64,000 nt of DNA from Cohnella laeviribosi DSM 21336 (GCF_000378425.1 NZ_KB899810.1:124001-188000); one strand, 5' to 3'. Shown: positions 43,111 through 52,696, numbered from the stretch's first letter. Translations and numbers: made by a program. The notes: generated by a model from the letters alone, not told the origin.

Positions 43111-43698
43111 ATGCCTTATCATTTTCTGGCTTATCTGTACCGGCTGCAATTTATCGAACGGTGGAGCCTGATGCGCAAGACGACCGAGGAAAATGTCGCC
43201 GAGCACTCGTTCCACACCGCGCTGCTCGCGCATCTTCTGGCCAGCATCTCCCGCCACGTGTTCGGAAACGACGTCAATCCCGAGGAAGCGGCTACGTACG
43301 CGCTGTTCCACGACGCCACCGAGGTGATTACCGGCGACATCCCGACGCCGATCAAGCATCATAACCCAAACATTCTGTCCAACTTCCGCCAAATCGAAAG
43401 TCTTGCCGCCAACCAGCTTCTGTCGACGGTGCCGGAGCCGCTGCGCGACGTGTACCGCCCGCTGCTCGGCCGCAAGCCGGCTTCCCCGGAACTGGCCAAG
43501 CTGGTCAAAGCGGCCGACGTGCTGGACGCGTATTTGAAGTGCGTCAGCGAAATGTCGGCCGGCAACCGTGAATTCGCCACCGCGCGCAGGCAGATGGAAG
43601 AGAAGCTTCACGGCTTCGGTCTGCCCGAGGTCGAATGGTTCCTCGAGCGGCTCGCGCCCAGCTTCGAGCGGACGATTGACGAGCTGTCGGAGGATTGA
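43111..43698 (+). CDS. HD-domain 5'-deoxynucleotidase (YfbR-like)
   Basis: The protein has 195 aa from the ATG at 43111 (AGGA 9 nt upstream; the ATG at 43105 is too close). The HD metal-site residues are visible: His in EHSFHTALLAH, the HD pair in LFHDATEVITGDIPTP, and a late Asp in KAADVLDAY. The family removes the 5'-phosphate of deoxynucleoside monophosphates. It stands alone between the repeat array and a convergent membrane-protein gene. Confidence 0.9.
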   Translation: MPYHFLAYLYRLQFIERWSLMRKTTEENVAEHSFHTALLAHLLASISRHVFGNDVNPEEAATYALFHDATEVITGDIPTPIKHHNPNILSNFRQIESLAANQLLSTVPEPLRDVYRPLLGRKPASPELAKLVKAADVLDAYLKCVSEMSAGNREFATARRQMEEKLHGFGLPEVEWFLERLAPSFERTIDELSED

Positions 43699-43744
43699 AA
43701 CGCCGCCCGTTCCGCCGCCAGCGCTGCTTGCGGAAACGAAAAAA

Positions 43745-43776
43745 GCCTTGCCCACGGTCGCCCGGCGGGACAAGGC
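43745..43776 (-). terminator. Terminator of the small membrane-protein gene
   Basis: GCCTTGCCC (43745-43753) pairs with GGGACAAGGC (43767-43776) with one bulged base. The minus strand continues with TTTTTTCG. Confidence 0.75.
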
Positions 43777-43792
43777 AAGCTTCAACGTTTTT

Positions 43793-44221
43793 TTAAGAAG
43801 CGTACCACGGGTCCTGCATCAGCCACAGCATTACGGCAAAAACAATCAGCGTCAATACGCTCAGCGTCTGAACGCGCGAAATCGCTCCGCTGGCATCCGT
43901 ATTGCTGATCGCTGCGGCCTGAATCCGTCTCAGCGGCCCCTGGATCATGCCGGCAAGCGCGCCCAGAAGAACGAACAGCGCCAGGATGACGATCATCCAC
44001 GGAACGGTATAGTCCGCTTGCGAAATCAGGTATCCCCCGGTCAACAGCTGAAGGACCAGCGCAAACTGTCCGACCCGACCCGCCGTCACCAGCCCGTTGG
44101 CGAGCCCTTCCTGCGCAGGCGTGGACAGCTGGCGAAACCGCGCCGCGACAAAGGGAAGCACGACGTATATGCCCATTCCGGCAGCACCCACGACATGCAA
44201 GAACAACATCAAAGTCAGCAT
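43793..44221 (-). CDS. Four-helix membrane protein of unknown function
   Basis: The protein has 142 aa from the ATG at 44221 (GGGAGGA 8 nt upstream). Four hydrophobic segments (~2-25, ~45-70, ~75-95, ~120-138) are seen. His10 in FLHVVGAAGMGIY and the general layout recall CopD/DUF2269-like membrane proteins, but I cannot confirm the family. It is monocistronic, between mdh and the HD nucleotidase. Confidence 0.6.
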   Translation of the reverse strand: MLTLMLFLHVVGAAGMGIYVVLPFVAARFRQLSTPAQEGLANGLVTAGRVGQFALVLQLLTGGYLISQADYTVPWMIVILALFVLLGALAGMIQGPLRRIQAAAISNTDASGAISRVQTLSVLTLIVFAVMLWLMQDPWYAS

Positions 44222-44348
44222 TGAGAAATCCTCCCAGCCCAAATTTGCACAGTCATGTCCAGTATACACAAATTGCGCCCAAAACGAAAACGTTCCATGA
44301 ACGGAAAATGATCTCGTCCACCCGCCATGACCGGATTCAAGAAAAAAC

Positions 44349-44383
44349 GCATCCCCCGCGGCGGGCGCCGTGACGGAGGATGC
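44349..44383 (-). terminator. Terminator of the citZ-icd-mdh operon
   Basis: GCATCCCCCG (44349-44358) pairs with CGGAGGATGC (44374-44383) with one mismatch and a 15-nt loop. The minus strand continues with GTTTTTTC. It lies 40 bp beyond the mdh stop. Confidence 0.82.
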
Positions 44384-44422
44384 GCTGGCAGATCGTTGCG
44401 GATCGTTCGAAAAAACGCTGCA

Positions 44423-45367
44423 TTACACGTTTTCGACGATTTTGATCACATTGCGAACAGATTCGGCAGACTTATCAAGCGCGGCTTTTTCTTCGGCCGT
44501 AAGCTCCAGTTCGATGACCTTCTCGATGCCGTCACCGCCGAGCACGGCCAGTACGCCCATGAACAGGTTGTCGTAACCGTACTCGCCTTCCAGCAGCGCG
44601 ATAACCGGCAGAATGCGTTTTTTGTCTTTCAGGATCGCTTCGGTCATTTGGACCAGCGAAGCGGCCGGAGCGTAGTAGGCGCTGCCGTTGCCGAGCAGGT
44701 TGACGATCTCGCCGCCCCCGACGCGGGTGCGCTTCACGATCGCTTCGATTTGGTCCGCAGGCAGCAGCTTCTCGACCGGAATGCCGCCGATCGTCGTGTA
44801 GCGGACGAGCGGAACCATGTCGTCACCGTGGCCGCCAAGCACGACGCCGCGGACGTCTTCCACCGATACGTTCAGCGCCTGCGCCAGGAACGTGTTGTAA
44901 CGGGCCGTATCCAACACGCCGGATTGGCCGATGACGCGGTTTTTCGGGAAGCCGAGCGTCTTGTAGGCGACATACGTCATCGCGTCGACCGGGTTGGACA
45001 GGATGATGACGTAGGCGTTCGGGCTCGTGGCTTTCACGTTTTCGCAGACCGATTTGACGATGCCCGCATTCGTGTTGACGAGGTCGTCGCGGCTCATGCC
45101 CGGCTTGCGGGCAATGCCGGCCGTAATGATGACGACGTCGGAGTTCGCGGAATCTTCATAGCTGGAGGTGCCGATGATGTTGGCGTCAACGCCTTGGACC
45201 GGCGTCGATTCCAGCATGTCGAGCGCTTTGCCCTTCGTCGGATTTTCGAGCTGCGGGATATCGAGCAGAACGATGTCCCCCAGTTCCTTTTGAGCCAGCA
45301 TCAACGCGGTCGTAGCACCTGTGAACCCTGCGCCGATCACCGTAATTTTCGCGCGCTTGATTGCCAT
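44423..45367 (-). CDS. mdh: Malate dehydrogenase
   Basis: The protein has 314 aa from the ATG at 45367 (GAGGAGG about 12 nt upstream). The NAD fold starts [18 protein letters not shown]. Active-site features are the arginine in [23 protein letters not shown], and the catalytic His in [10 protein letters not shown]. It oxidises malate to oxaloacetate, the substrate of the citrate synthase in the same operon. It lies 19 bp after icd. Confidence 0.96.
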   Translation of the reverse strand: MAIKRAKITVIGAGFTGATTALMLAQKELGDIVLLDIPQLENPTKGKALDMLESTPVQGVDANIIGTSSYEDSANSDVVIITAGIARKPGMSRDDLVNTNAGIVKSVCENVKATSPNAYVIILSNPVDAMTYVAYKTLGFPKNRVIGQSGVLDTARYNTFLAQALNVSVEDVRGVVLGGHGDDMVPLVRYTTIGGIPVEKLLPADQIEAIVKRTRVGGGEIVNLLGNGSAYYAPAASLVQMTEAILKDKKRILPVIALLEGEYGYDNLFMGVLAVLGGDGIEKVIELELTAEEKAALDKSAESVRNVIKIVENV

Positions 45368-45386
45368 ATTGCCTATGGCCTCCTCG

Positions 45387-46679
45387 CTACATGTTTTTGA
45401 TGATTTCGTCTGCGAATTCGGAGCACTTGACTTCGGTTGCACCTTCCATCAGGCGGGCAAAGTCGTAGGTTACGATTTTGCTGTTGATGGTTTTTTCCAT
45501 CCCTTTGTACACCAGATCCGCCGCTTCGAGCCAGCCGAGGTGTTCGAACATCATGACGCCGGACAGAATGACGGAGCCCGGGTTGACGACGTCCTTGTCG
45601 GCGTATTTCGGCGCGGTGCCGTGCGTCGCTTCGAAGATGGCATGTCCGGTCGCGTAGTTGATGTTGGCTCCCGGAGCGATGCCGATGCCGCCGACTTGCG
45701 CGGCCAGGGCGTCGGACAGGTAGTCGCCGTTCAGGTTCAGCGTGGCGATGACGTCGAATTCGGCCGGACGGGTCAGCACTTGCTGCAGGGCGATGTCGGC
45801 GATGGCGTCCTTGATCAGGATTTTGCCTTCGGCCAAAGCCGCCTTTTGCGCCGCGTTGGCCGCTTCCTCGCCTTGCTCGGCCTTGATTTTGTCGTATTGG
45901 CCCCAGGTGAAGGTTTGGTTCGGGAACTCGGTTTCGGCCACTTCGTAGCCCCAGTTCTTGAACGCGCCTTCCGTAAATTTCATGATGTTGCCTTTGTGCA
46001 CCAGCGTGACGGATTTGCGTTTATGCTTGATCGCGTATTCGATCGCGGCGCGGACGAGGCGCTTGGAGCCTTCGGAGGACACCGGCTTGATGCCGATGCC
46101 GGACGTTTCCGGGAAGCGGATCTTTTTGACGCCCATTTCCTTTTGCAGGAATTCGATCACTTTTTTCGCATCGGCCGTTTGGGCTTGATACTCGATGCCC
46201 GCATAAATGTCCTCGGTGTTTTCGCGGAAAATGACCATGTCCACCAGATCCGGGCGTTTGACCGGGGAAGGTACGCCGCTGAAGTAACGCACGGGACGCA
46301 AGCAGACGTACAGGTCCAGTTCCTGGCGCAGCGCGACGTTCAGGGAGCGGATGCCGCCGCCGATCGGCGTGGTCAGCGGTCCCTTGATCGCGATGATGTA
46401 TTCGCGGATCGCCGTCAGCGTATCGTTCGGCAGCCATTCGCCGTAGGTGTTGTAAGCTTTCTCGCCGGCGAACACTTCGTACCAGGCGATTTCTTTTTCG
46501 CCGTTATACGCTTTTTTGACGGCTGCGTCGAGCACGCGTTTGGCTGCGCGCCAAATGTCGCGGCCGGTGCCGTCGCCTTCGATGAACGGAATGATCGGAT
46601 TGTTCGGCACGTTCAGAACGCCGTTGGTAACGGTAATCGGTTGGCCGGAAGCGGGGGGTGCGAATTTTTCCAATTTCAT
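45387..46679 (-). CDS. icd: NADP-dependent isocitrate dehydrogenase
   Basis: The protein has 430 aa, near the usual length (B. subtilis 423). The substrate loop [21 protein letters not shown] carries the binding arginines, [13 protein letters not shown] follows, and the metal-binding [17 protein letters not shown] and the cofactor region [17 protein letters not shown] are present. It converts isocitrate to 2-oxoglutarate. It is the middle gene of citZ-icd-mdh. Confidence 0.97.
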   Translation of the reverse strand: MKLEKFAPPASGQPITVTNGVLNVPNNPIIPFIEGDGTGRDIWRAAKRVLDAAVKKAYNGEKEIAWYEVFAGEKAYNTYGEWLPNDTLTAIREYIIAIKGPLTTPIGGGIRSLNVALRQELDLYVCLRPVRYFSGVPSPVKRPDLVDMVIFRENTEDIYAGIEYQAQTADAKKVIEFLQKEMGVKKIRFPETSGIGIKPVSSEGSKRLVRAAIEYAIKHKRKSVTLVHKGNIMKFTEGAFKNWGYEVAETEFPNQTFTWGQYDKIKAEQGEEAANAAQKAALAEGKILIKDAIADIALQQVLTRPAEFDVIATLNLNGDYLSDALAAQVGGIGIAPGANINYATGHAIFEATHGTAPKYADKDVVNPGSVILSGVMMFEHLGWLEAADLVYKGMEKTINSKIVTYDFARLMEGATEVKCSEFADEIIKNM

Positions 46680-46730
46680 AAAAGGTTTCCTCCTGCTAGA
46701 TGGATTTATTCATAAGAAACCGGCGCTCCG

Positions 46731-46759
46731 CTTTCCGGGCGCCCCCTGGCGCCGGAAAG
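46731..46759 (-). other. Stable hairpin between citZ and icd
   Basis: CTTTCCGGGCGCC (46731-46743) pairs with GGCGCCGGAAAG (46748-46759) with one bulge and a 4-nt loop. It lacks a T-run, so it probably affects message stability or processing rather than termination. Confidence 0.5.
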
Positions 46760-46789
46760 GGCCCGCCGGCATCGACCGGCTGAACGGGC

Positions 46790-47905
46790 TTAGCCGCGCT
46801 GTTCGATCGGAACGTAGTGCTGGCCTACCGGTCCGACGTATTCGGCGCGCGGACGAATGAGACGGTTGTCGTCAAGCTGCTCGAGAATGTGGGCGGTCCA
46901 GCCCGAAACCCGGCTGATCGCGAAGATCGGGGTGAACAAATCCCGGGGAATGCCCAGCAGCGTGTAACAGGAAGCGGAGTAGAAGTCGACGTTCGGCTTC
47001 AGTCCTTTTTGGCCGGTGACAAGCTCTTCGATTTTGACGGAAATCTCGTAGAGCGTCGAGTCGCCTTTCAGCTCGCTGAGCTGGCGGGACATTTGCTGCA
47101 AATGCTTGGCGCGCGGGTCGCCGTTCTTGTAGACGCGATGCCCGAAGCCCATGATCTTCTCTTTGTTGTTCAGCTTGTTCTGGATGTACGGCTCCACATT
47201 GTCGAGCGTCTTGATTTCGTCAAGCATGACCATAACCGCTTCGTTGGCGCCGCCGTGCAGCGGGCCTTTGAGCGTGCCGATCGCGGAAGTGACGCCGGAG
47301 TAAATGTCGGACAGCGTAGCGACCGTTACGCGGCTTGCGAACGTCGAAGCGTTCAGCTCGTGGTCCGCATGAAGGACAAGCGCCTTATCCAGCGCTTTGA
47401 CCGCGACGGGATCGGGCTCCTCGCCCGTCAGCATATACAGGAAATTGTGCGCGACGCCCACGCCTTTTTTCGGCGCGACCGGCTCCAGCCCCTGGCGAAT
47501 GCGGGCAAAAGCGGCGACCACCGTCGGCAGTTGGGCCTGCAGCTTAACCGCTTTCCGCAGATTCGCCTCGCGGCTCATATCCTGGGCTTCTTCGTCGTAC
47601 AGCGCCAGGCTGGACACGGCCGTGCGCAGCGCAGCCATCGAGTTGGCGTTTTTCGGGTACAGGCGCAAGCCCGCAATCACTTCCGGGGACACCGCCGCGT
47701 ACTCGCCAAGCTGAGCGATCAGCTCGTCCAGTTCCTTCCGCGTGGGAAGCTTGCCGTGCCACAACAAATAGGCGACTTCTTCGAAAGTCGCCTTCTCCGC
47801 AAGCTCATCAATGTTGATGCCGCGATACGTCAGCACGCCATCAACGATGGAACTGATGGATGAAGTTGCTGCGACGATCCCTTCAAGACCTTTCGTTGCC
47901 GTCAT
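46790..47905 (-). CDS. citZ: Citrate synthase
   Basis: The protein has 371 aa from the ATG at 47905 (AAGGAG 8 nt upstream). Active-site segments are visible: LHADHELNASTFASRV with the first His, GPLHGGANEAVM with the second His, GFGHRVYKNGDPRA, and PNVDFYSASCY with the catalytic Asp. It condenses oxaloacetate with acetyl-CoA. It is the first gene of the operon. Confidence 0.97.
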   Translation of the reverse strand: MTATKGLEGIVAATSSISSIVDGVLTYRGINIDELAEKATFEEVAYLLWHGKLPTRKELDELIAQLGEYAAVSPEVIAGLRLYPKNANSMAALRTAVSSLALYDEEAQDMSREANLRKAVKLQAQLPTVVAAFARIRQGLEPVAPKKGVGVAHNFLYMLTGEEPDPVAVKALDKALVLHADHELNASTFASRVTVATLSDIYSGVTSAIGTLKGPLHGGANEAVMVMLDEIKTLDNVEPYIQNKLNNKEKIMGFGHRVYKNGDPRAKHLQQMSRQLSELKGDSTLYEISVKIEELVTGQKGLKPNVDFYSASCYTLLGIPRDLFTPIFAISRVSGWTAHILEQLDDNRLIRPRAEYVGPVGQHYVPIEQRG

Positions 47906-48297
47906 CGTTTTCTCTCCTTCGTTCCAAATAATGTCAATCGCTTTGGACAAACGCACATCACAGGTGCGAACGCCTCGATTCAGGTCTTCCTAGCAAGCAT
48001 CCCGGACATTGCGTGCGTCAGGACGCGCAAAACCGAAAAAGTTTCAGATTTTTGACCTTTTTTTATGATAAACGATTTTTTGCGGGAATGGAACCGAAGC
48101 CGGCATAAAAATGCTTTATCGATTGGATAATGAAATCTTGTCATACCATCACGTAAGTGTGTGCCGAATGCGGCGAAATATGCAGGCTTCGCGGCAGGAC
48201 AAAGCAGCGTCTTACGGCTCTCTCTTTTACGCCGGCGTTTCGGGTGTTACAATGGTCACACCCCTATCATGAACCCACAAGGAGGCGCCTGTTCATA
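47906..48297. other. Intergenic region between divergent citZ and ppx
   Basis: 392 bp with no supported gene. It must hold the citZ promoter (minus strand) and the ppx promoter; a TACAAT at 48249-48254 preceded by TGT fits an extended -10 for ppx. I could not identify a PhoP box or a clear CcpC-type repeat here. Confidence 0.5.
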
Positions 48298-49833
48298 TTG
48301 AATGCATCCGCAACCGTGACCGGCATGATCGATATCGGATCGAACACCGTTCGTCTTGCCGTTTATCAAGTGACAAGCGAAGGCGCGTACCGGGTCATCG
48401 ACCAGGGAAGATGGTCCGCAAGGCTCAGCCAGAAGCTGACCGAAGACGGGATGCTGCCGGACGAGACCCTGCGCGAGCTGGCCGAGGTGCTTCGGCACTA
48501 CCGCAACATCTGCACGATGCACGGGGCGAGCCGCATCCGCGCCGTCGCGACGGCGGCGATCCGCCAGGCGGCCAACCGCGAGCAGGCGCTTCGGCGGCTG
48601 AATCGCGAAACCGGACTGTCGATCGAATTGCTGTCCGGAGAAGACGAAGCCCGCTACGGCAGCATCGCGGTGCTGCGCACGATGAGCTATACCGACGCTT
48701 TTCTCGTCGATATCGGAGGCGGAAGCACGGAGATCAGCCTGCTACGGGACCGCAAGCTGGTTGCCGCCGTTTCCTTTCCCATAGGCTGCGTCAATACGGC
48801 AATCCGCTATGCGCTGAACGGCAAGCCGGTCTCTCCCGCCCTGCTGGAGAGAATCGAAAGCGAAACGCTGGACATGCTTCGCCGCGAGCCCTGGATTTTT
48901 TCCAAAGCCGGGCTTCCGCTGATCGGCCTGGGCGGCACGGTCCGGGCTCTGGCCAAGTACCGGAAACGCAGCGGCCACTATCCGTTCGCCAATTTGCACG
49001 GCTTCGAGATCAAGGACGGCGCTCTGGACGACACCCTGAAGACGCTGGCGTCCATGACCTTAAGCAAGCGCCGCAAGCTGCCCGGCTTGTCCAAGGACCG
49101 GGCCGACGTCATCGTGCCCGGGCTGGCCATCCTGCGCGCCGTGTTGCGGGCGACCGCCTCGCCGCGCATCGTCGTATGCGGCGCCGGCATCCGGGACGGG
49201 CTGTTTTTCGAAACTTGCCTGCCCAAACGGGAAACGCCCTCTCCGGACGAGGTGCTGAACGATAGCGTTCGTAATTTGACCGTCTTGTACCCGGCCGCTC
49301 CCGAGAAGCATCTGGCCCAGGTGAACCGGCTCGCGCTCGAGCTCTACGACCGGCTCGCCCCGGGCGCGGGCCTGCCCGCCGCGTCGCGCAAATGGCTTGA
49401 CGCCGCTTCCCGCCTGTTCCGCATCGGCGCCGTCATCGACTACAACGAATGCGCGGATCATACGTTTTACATACTGTTGAACGCCCACTGGTACGGCCTG
49501 CCGCACCGGGAAGCGCTGCTGACCGCGCTGATCGCCTCTTACCGGGGGCCCAACCAATTGCTCCGCAAGCTGTCGCCGTACCGGTCCATCCTGGAGAACG
49601 GGGACGCCGAAACGGCTTCCAAGCTGGGCGCCCTGCTTCAGCTTGCCGCCGCTCTCGACCGCAGCGAATCGCAGGCGATCACCTCTTTGCACATTTCCGT
49701 CGAAAAGGGCAAAAAGCTGATGTTGACCGCCGATGCCCGCCACGCGCTGCCGATGGAAACGATGGAAGTCGAGGCGATCGCCAAAGACTTCAAAAAATGC
49801 TGGGGGCTGACGCCCAAGCTCACGGTTCGCTGA
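48298..49833 (+). CDS. ppx: Exopolyphosphatase / Ppx-GppA family phosphatase
   Basis: The protein has 511-512 aa from the TTG at 48298, chosen because GGAGG at 48281 is the only good ribosome site; the frame opens earlier at 48157 without one. The ASKHA phosphatase core shows MIDIGSNTVRLAVY (phosphate 1 loop) and FLVDIGGGSTEISLL (second loop), with Glu in SGEDEARYGSIA. A C-terminal HD-like helical domain (~315-500) matches full-length Ppx. It hydrolyses polyphosphate from the end. It converges with ppk. Confidence 0.9.
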   Translation: MNASATVTGMIDIGSNTVRLAVYQVTSEGAYRVIDQGRWSARLSQKLTEDGMLPDETLRELAEVLRHYRNICTMHGASRIRAVATAAIRQAANREQALRRLNRETGLSIELLSGEDEARYGSIAVLRTMSYTDAFLVDIGGGSTEISLLRDRKLVAAVSFPIGCVNTAIRYALNGKPVSPALLERIESETLDMLRREPWIFSKAGLPLIGLGGTVRALAKYRKRSGHYPFANLHGFEIKDGALDDTLKTLASMTLSKRRKLPGLSKDRADVIVPGLAILRAVLRATASPRIVVCGAGIRDGLFFETCLPKRETPSPDEVLNDSVRNLTVLYPAAPEKHLAQVNRLALELYDRLAPGAGLPAASRKWLDAASRLFRIGAVIDYNECADHTFYILLNAHWYGLPHREALLTALIASYRGPNQLLRKLSPYRSILENGDAETASKLGALLQLAAALDRSESQAITSLHISVEKGKKLMLTADARHALPMETMEVEAIAKDFKKCWGLTPKLTVR

Positions 49834-49983
49834 CCTCGGCATACGCTCGCGGGCGGACGCTTTCTCTTGAAAAAAGGGAGTGGCCGCCCGCATCCGTTGC
49901 CGTCGTTTAGGACGGTTCAACGCTGCGGAGCTTTTCTCCGGCAACGGCGAGTAACTGCGTTTCTTCTTCCTTCCGACTGCCGA

Positions 49984-50115
49984 CGTTTCGGTATCCCGCT
50001 CGCTCAGAATCGTTCCGGGACGCATCACGTTTCGGTATCCCATTCGCTCAGATTCGTTCCGCGCTGCATCACGTTTCGATATCCCTCTCACTCAGATTCG
50101 TTCGTGTACCGTATC
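49984..50115. repeat. 44-bp tandem repeat, three copies
   Basis: Copies start at 49984, 50028 and 50072 with CGTTTCGGTATCCC-type heads and CGCTCAGATTCGTTCC middles; a partial fourth head (CGTTTCCG) follows at 50116. Copies differ at several bases. They lie beyond the ppx stop, in the gap between convergent ppx and ppk. Confidence 0.85.
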
Positions 50116-50140
50116 CGTTTCCGAAACCAGACATTGTTCC

Positions 50141-50440
50141 CGCGTCAACTCGCCATGCAGTTGCATTTATGGCAGCTGCAGTTCCGCTCACCCGGTTCGG
50201 CGGGCTGAACGCGCGATCCAGTTGCTTTTTCGGCACTTGCATCGCCGTTTCCCGCGTCAACTCGCCATGCAGTTGCATTTATGGCAATTGCAGTTCCGCT
50301 CGCCCGGTCCGGCGGGCTGAACGCGCAATGTAGTTGCTTTTTCGGCACTTGCATCGCCGTCTCCCACAGAAATTCGCCATGCAGTTGCCTCTACAGCAAC
50401 TGGAATTCCGCTCACCCGTTCCGGCGGGCTAGTCGCGCCC
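50141..50440. repeat. 112-bp tandem repeat, two full and one partial copy
   Basis: The marker CGCCATGCAG occurs at 50151, 50263 and 50375, an exact 112-bp period. Each copy has a small palindrome (best in copy three: CAGTTGC-CTCTACA-GCAACTG) followed by TTCCGCTC-CCCG-CGGCGGGCT. The third copy breaks off near 50440. The gap contains no gene. Confidence 0.88.
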
Positions 50441-50494
50441 TATCCCTGCAGCCCGGACCGTGCCCGTTTTGCCGGGCTGCCCGGCAACGCCGCC

Positions 50495-52591
50495 TCACGT
50501 CTCTTCCGCCGCGGCCGCCTTCTTCCACAGCCAAAGGTTCGCCGCGGCGAACTGGCTGCGCAGCGGCGGCTCGCCCTCCTTGGCCGCAACCCGCTCGTAC
50601 CCTCCGCCCGCTTTCAGTTCCCTTGCCTTGACATTGTCGCGCAAAATCAGTTCCAGCAGATTGATCAGCATCTTCTTCAAGCCCGGATCGTACACCGGGC
50701 ACATCAGCTCCACGCGGCGGCTCAGGTTGCGCGTCATCCAGTCGGCGCTGGAAATATACACTTCTTCGTTGCCGCCGTTCGCGACGGCCAATATGCGGGA
50801 ATGCTCCAGAAAGCGGTCCACGATGCTGATGACGCGGATGTTCTCGCTCAGACCGGGAACGCCGGGCCTGAGGCAGCAGACGCCGCGCACGATCAGCTCG
50901 ATCCGGACGCCGGCGGCGGACGCCTCGTACAGCTTGTCGATCATCGACTGGTTGGACAGCGAATTCACCTTGGCGACGATTCTGGCCGGCTTTCCTTCGC
51001 GCGCGAAGGCGATCTCCCGGTCGATCAGTTCGAACAGCTTCGGCTTGAGCCCCGACGGCGCCACGGCGAACGAACGCCAATTGTGCGGCGTCGAATAGCC
51101 CGTCATTTCGTTAAACAGCGCGGAAGCGTCTTCGCCGATGTCGGGGCGGCAGGTGAACAGGCCGGCGTCGGTATACAGGCGGGCGGTGCTTTCGTTGTAA
51201 TTTCCCGTTCCGACATGGACGTACCGGCGCAAAACCCCGTTTTCCCGCCTGACGACAAGCGTGATTTTCGCGTGCGTTTTCAGCCCGACCAGGCCGTACA
51301 CGACGTGGCAGCCGGCCTTCTCCAACTGCCTTGCCCAGGCGATGTTGCGCTCCTCGTCGAACCGCGCCTTCAGCTCCACGACCACCGTCACCTGCTTGCC
51401 CGATTCCGCCGCCTTCGTCAGCGCTTGCACCAGGACCGAATGGGCGTTGACCCGGTACAGCGTCATTTTGATCGCCAGCACGTCCGGGTCGGCCGCCGCC
51501 TCGCTGATGAAGTCGTTAACCGCCTCGAACGATTCGTAGGGGTGATAAACGAGCACGTCGCGCTCGCGCACCGCCGACAGCATGTCATCCGACTCTTCGA
51601 ATTCGAGCGGATACTTCGGCTCGTACCGCGGATAGCGCAGATGATCGGCATTCGGAAGCGAACCCGCAAAGCGCGACAGGAAGCTCAGATCGAGCGGACC
51701 GTCGATTTCATGGATGTCGTCGATCGGATCCGACAGCTGAAGCTCCTCCATAAGCAGCTCGCGCGCGTCTTCGTGCATCCCCTTCTCGATCTCCAGCCGG
51801 ACGGGAAAACCGCGGCGACGGCGGCGAAGCTCCTTTTCGATTTCCGCAAGCAAATCCTCCGCGCCCTCCTCGTTGAGGGCCAGGTCCGAGTTGCGCGTCA
51901 CGCGGAAAGCGTGAACCGCTTCGGTCGCGTAGCCGCTGAACAGCTGGCCGATTTGCTCCTTGATCAAATCCTCCAGCAGGATGAACGATTGCTTGCGCGT
52001 CCCCTTGCGGCCCGGAACCGGAACCGTCCGGGGCAAAATCGAAGGCACCTGCACAATGGCGCAGTACGTCCGATCCTCCTGCTTGACGTCGGTCAGATCC
52101 GGACGCAGAACCACCGCCAAATACAGCTCTTTGCTGTGCAGCAGCGGAAACGGACGGCTCGAATCCACCGCCATCGGCGTCAGCACCGGATAGACGATCT
52201 GATGAAAGTAAGCCGCCAGCTCTTCTTTTTGCCCGTCGTTCAAATCCGGCCACTTGACGAACACGACGCCTTCCTTGGCGAGCGCGCGCATCAGTTCCCG
52301 GTAAGTTTTGTATTGGTCCCGCACCATGCGGACGATCCGCTTCGCGAGCCGTTTGGTCAGCCCTTGCGGCGTGTAGCCGGTAAAGTCCGGCTTGTTGTAG
52401 CCCGCCTTCAGCTGATCCTTCAGGCCGGCGACGCGCACGCTGACGAACTCGTCCAGATTGCTGGTGACAATCGACAAAAAATGCAGCCGTTCCAGCAAAG
52501 GCGTCGTCGGATCCTCCGCCTCCTCCAGCACCCTGCGGTTAAATTCGATCCAGCTCAAATCCCGGTTGATATATTTTCGGCTTGCCGACAT
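50495..52591 (-). CDS. ppk: Polyphosphate kinase (PPK1)
   Basis: The protein has 698 aa from the ATG at 52591 (GGGGG 8 nt upstream; a TTG at 52606 is rejected). N-terminal YINRDLSWIEFNRRVLEEA is the family start. The PLD-like catalytic halves contain HPYESFEAVNDFI, LKTHAKITLVVR with the active-site His, and YVHVGTGNYN with the autophosphorylated His, then the RRVELMCPVYD C-terminal domain. It builds polyphosphate from ATP. A complete PhoP box precedes it. It is convergent with ppx across tandem repeats. Confidence 0.95.
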   Translation of the reverse strand: MSASRKYINRDLSWIEFNRRVLEEAEDPTTPLLERLHFLSIVTSNLDEFVSVRVAGLKDQLKAGYNKPDFTGYTPQGLTKRLAKRIVRMVRDQYKTYRELMRALAKEGVVFVKWPDLNDGQKEELAAYFHQIVYPVLTPMAVDSSRPFPLLHSKELYLAVVLRPDLTDVKQEDRTYCAIVQVPSILPRTVPVPGRKGTRKQSFILLEDLIKEQIGQLFSGYATEAVHAFRVTRNSDLALNEEGAEDLLAEIEKELRRRRRGFPVRLEIEKGMHEDARELLMEELQLSDPIDDIHEIDGPLDLSFLSRFAGSLPNADHLRYPRYEPKYPLEFEESDDMLSAVRERDVLVYHPYESFEAVNDFISEAAADPDVLAIKMTLYRVNAHSVLVQALTKAAESGKQVTVVVELKARFDEERNIAWARQLEKAGCHVVYGLVGLKTHAKITLVVRRENGVLRRYVHVGTGNYNESTARLYTDAGLFTCRPDIGEDASALFNEMTGYSTPHNWRSFAVAPSGLKPKLFELIDREIAFAREGKPARIVAKVNSLSNQSMIDKLYEASAAGVRIELIVRGVCCLRPGVPGLSENIRVISIVDRFLEHSRILAVANGGNEEVYISSADWMTRNLSRRVELMCPVYDPGLKKMLINLLELILRDNVKARELKAGGGYERVAAKEGEPPLRSQFAAANLWLWKKAAAAEET

Positions 52592-52642
52592 GATCCAGAC
52601 CCCCAATATTGCGCCTAGACAAGCGTACCCCTATTTTCTCTC

Positions 52643-52696
52643 ATTATGTCGGAAAATTGTAAAGCAAACGTTAACCATTTGTTAAACGGTCGTAAG
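52643..52696 (-). promoter_or_regulatory. PhoP box and promoter of ppk
   Basis: Minus strand: CTTACG (52696-52691), TTAACA (52685-52680), TTAACG (52674-52669) and TTTACA (52663-52658) at 11-bp steps, then 9 bp and the -10 CATAAT (52648-52643). The leader to the ppk ATG is about 45 nt. The geometry equals that at pstS and phoP. Confidence 0.85.

Noticed and set aside
48157..48297. Extended N-terminus of ppx from the ATG-type start at 48157
   Set aside because: The extra 47 residues lack family similarity and a ribosome site, while GGAGG at 48281 supports the later start.
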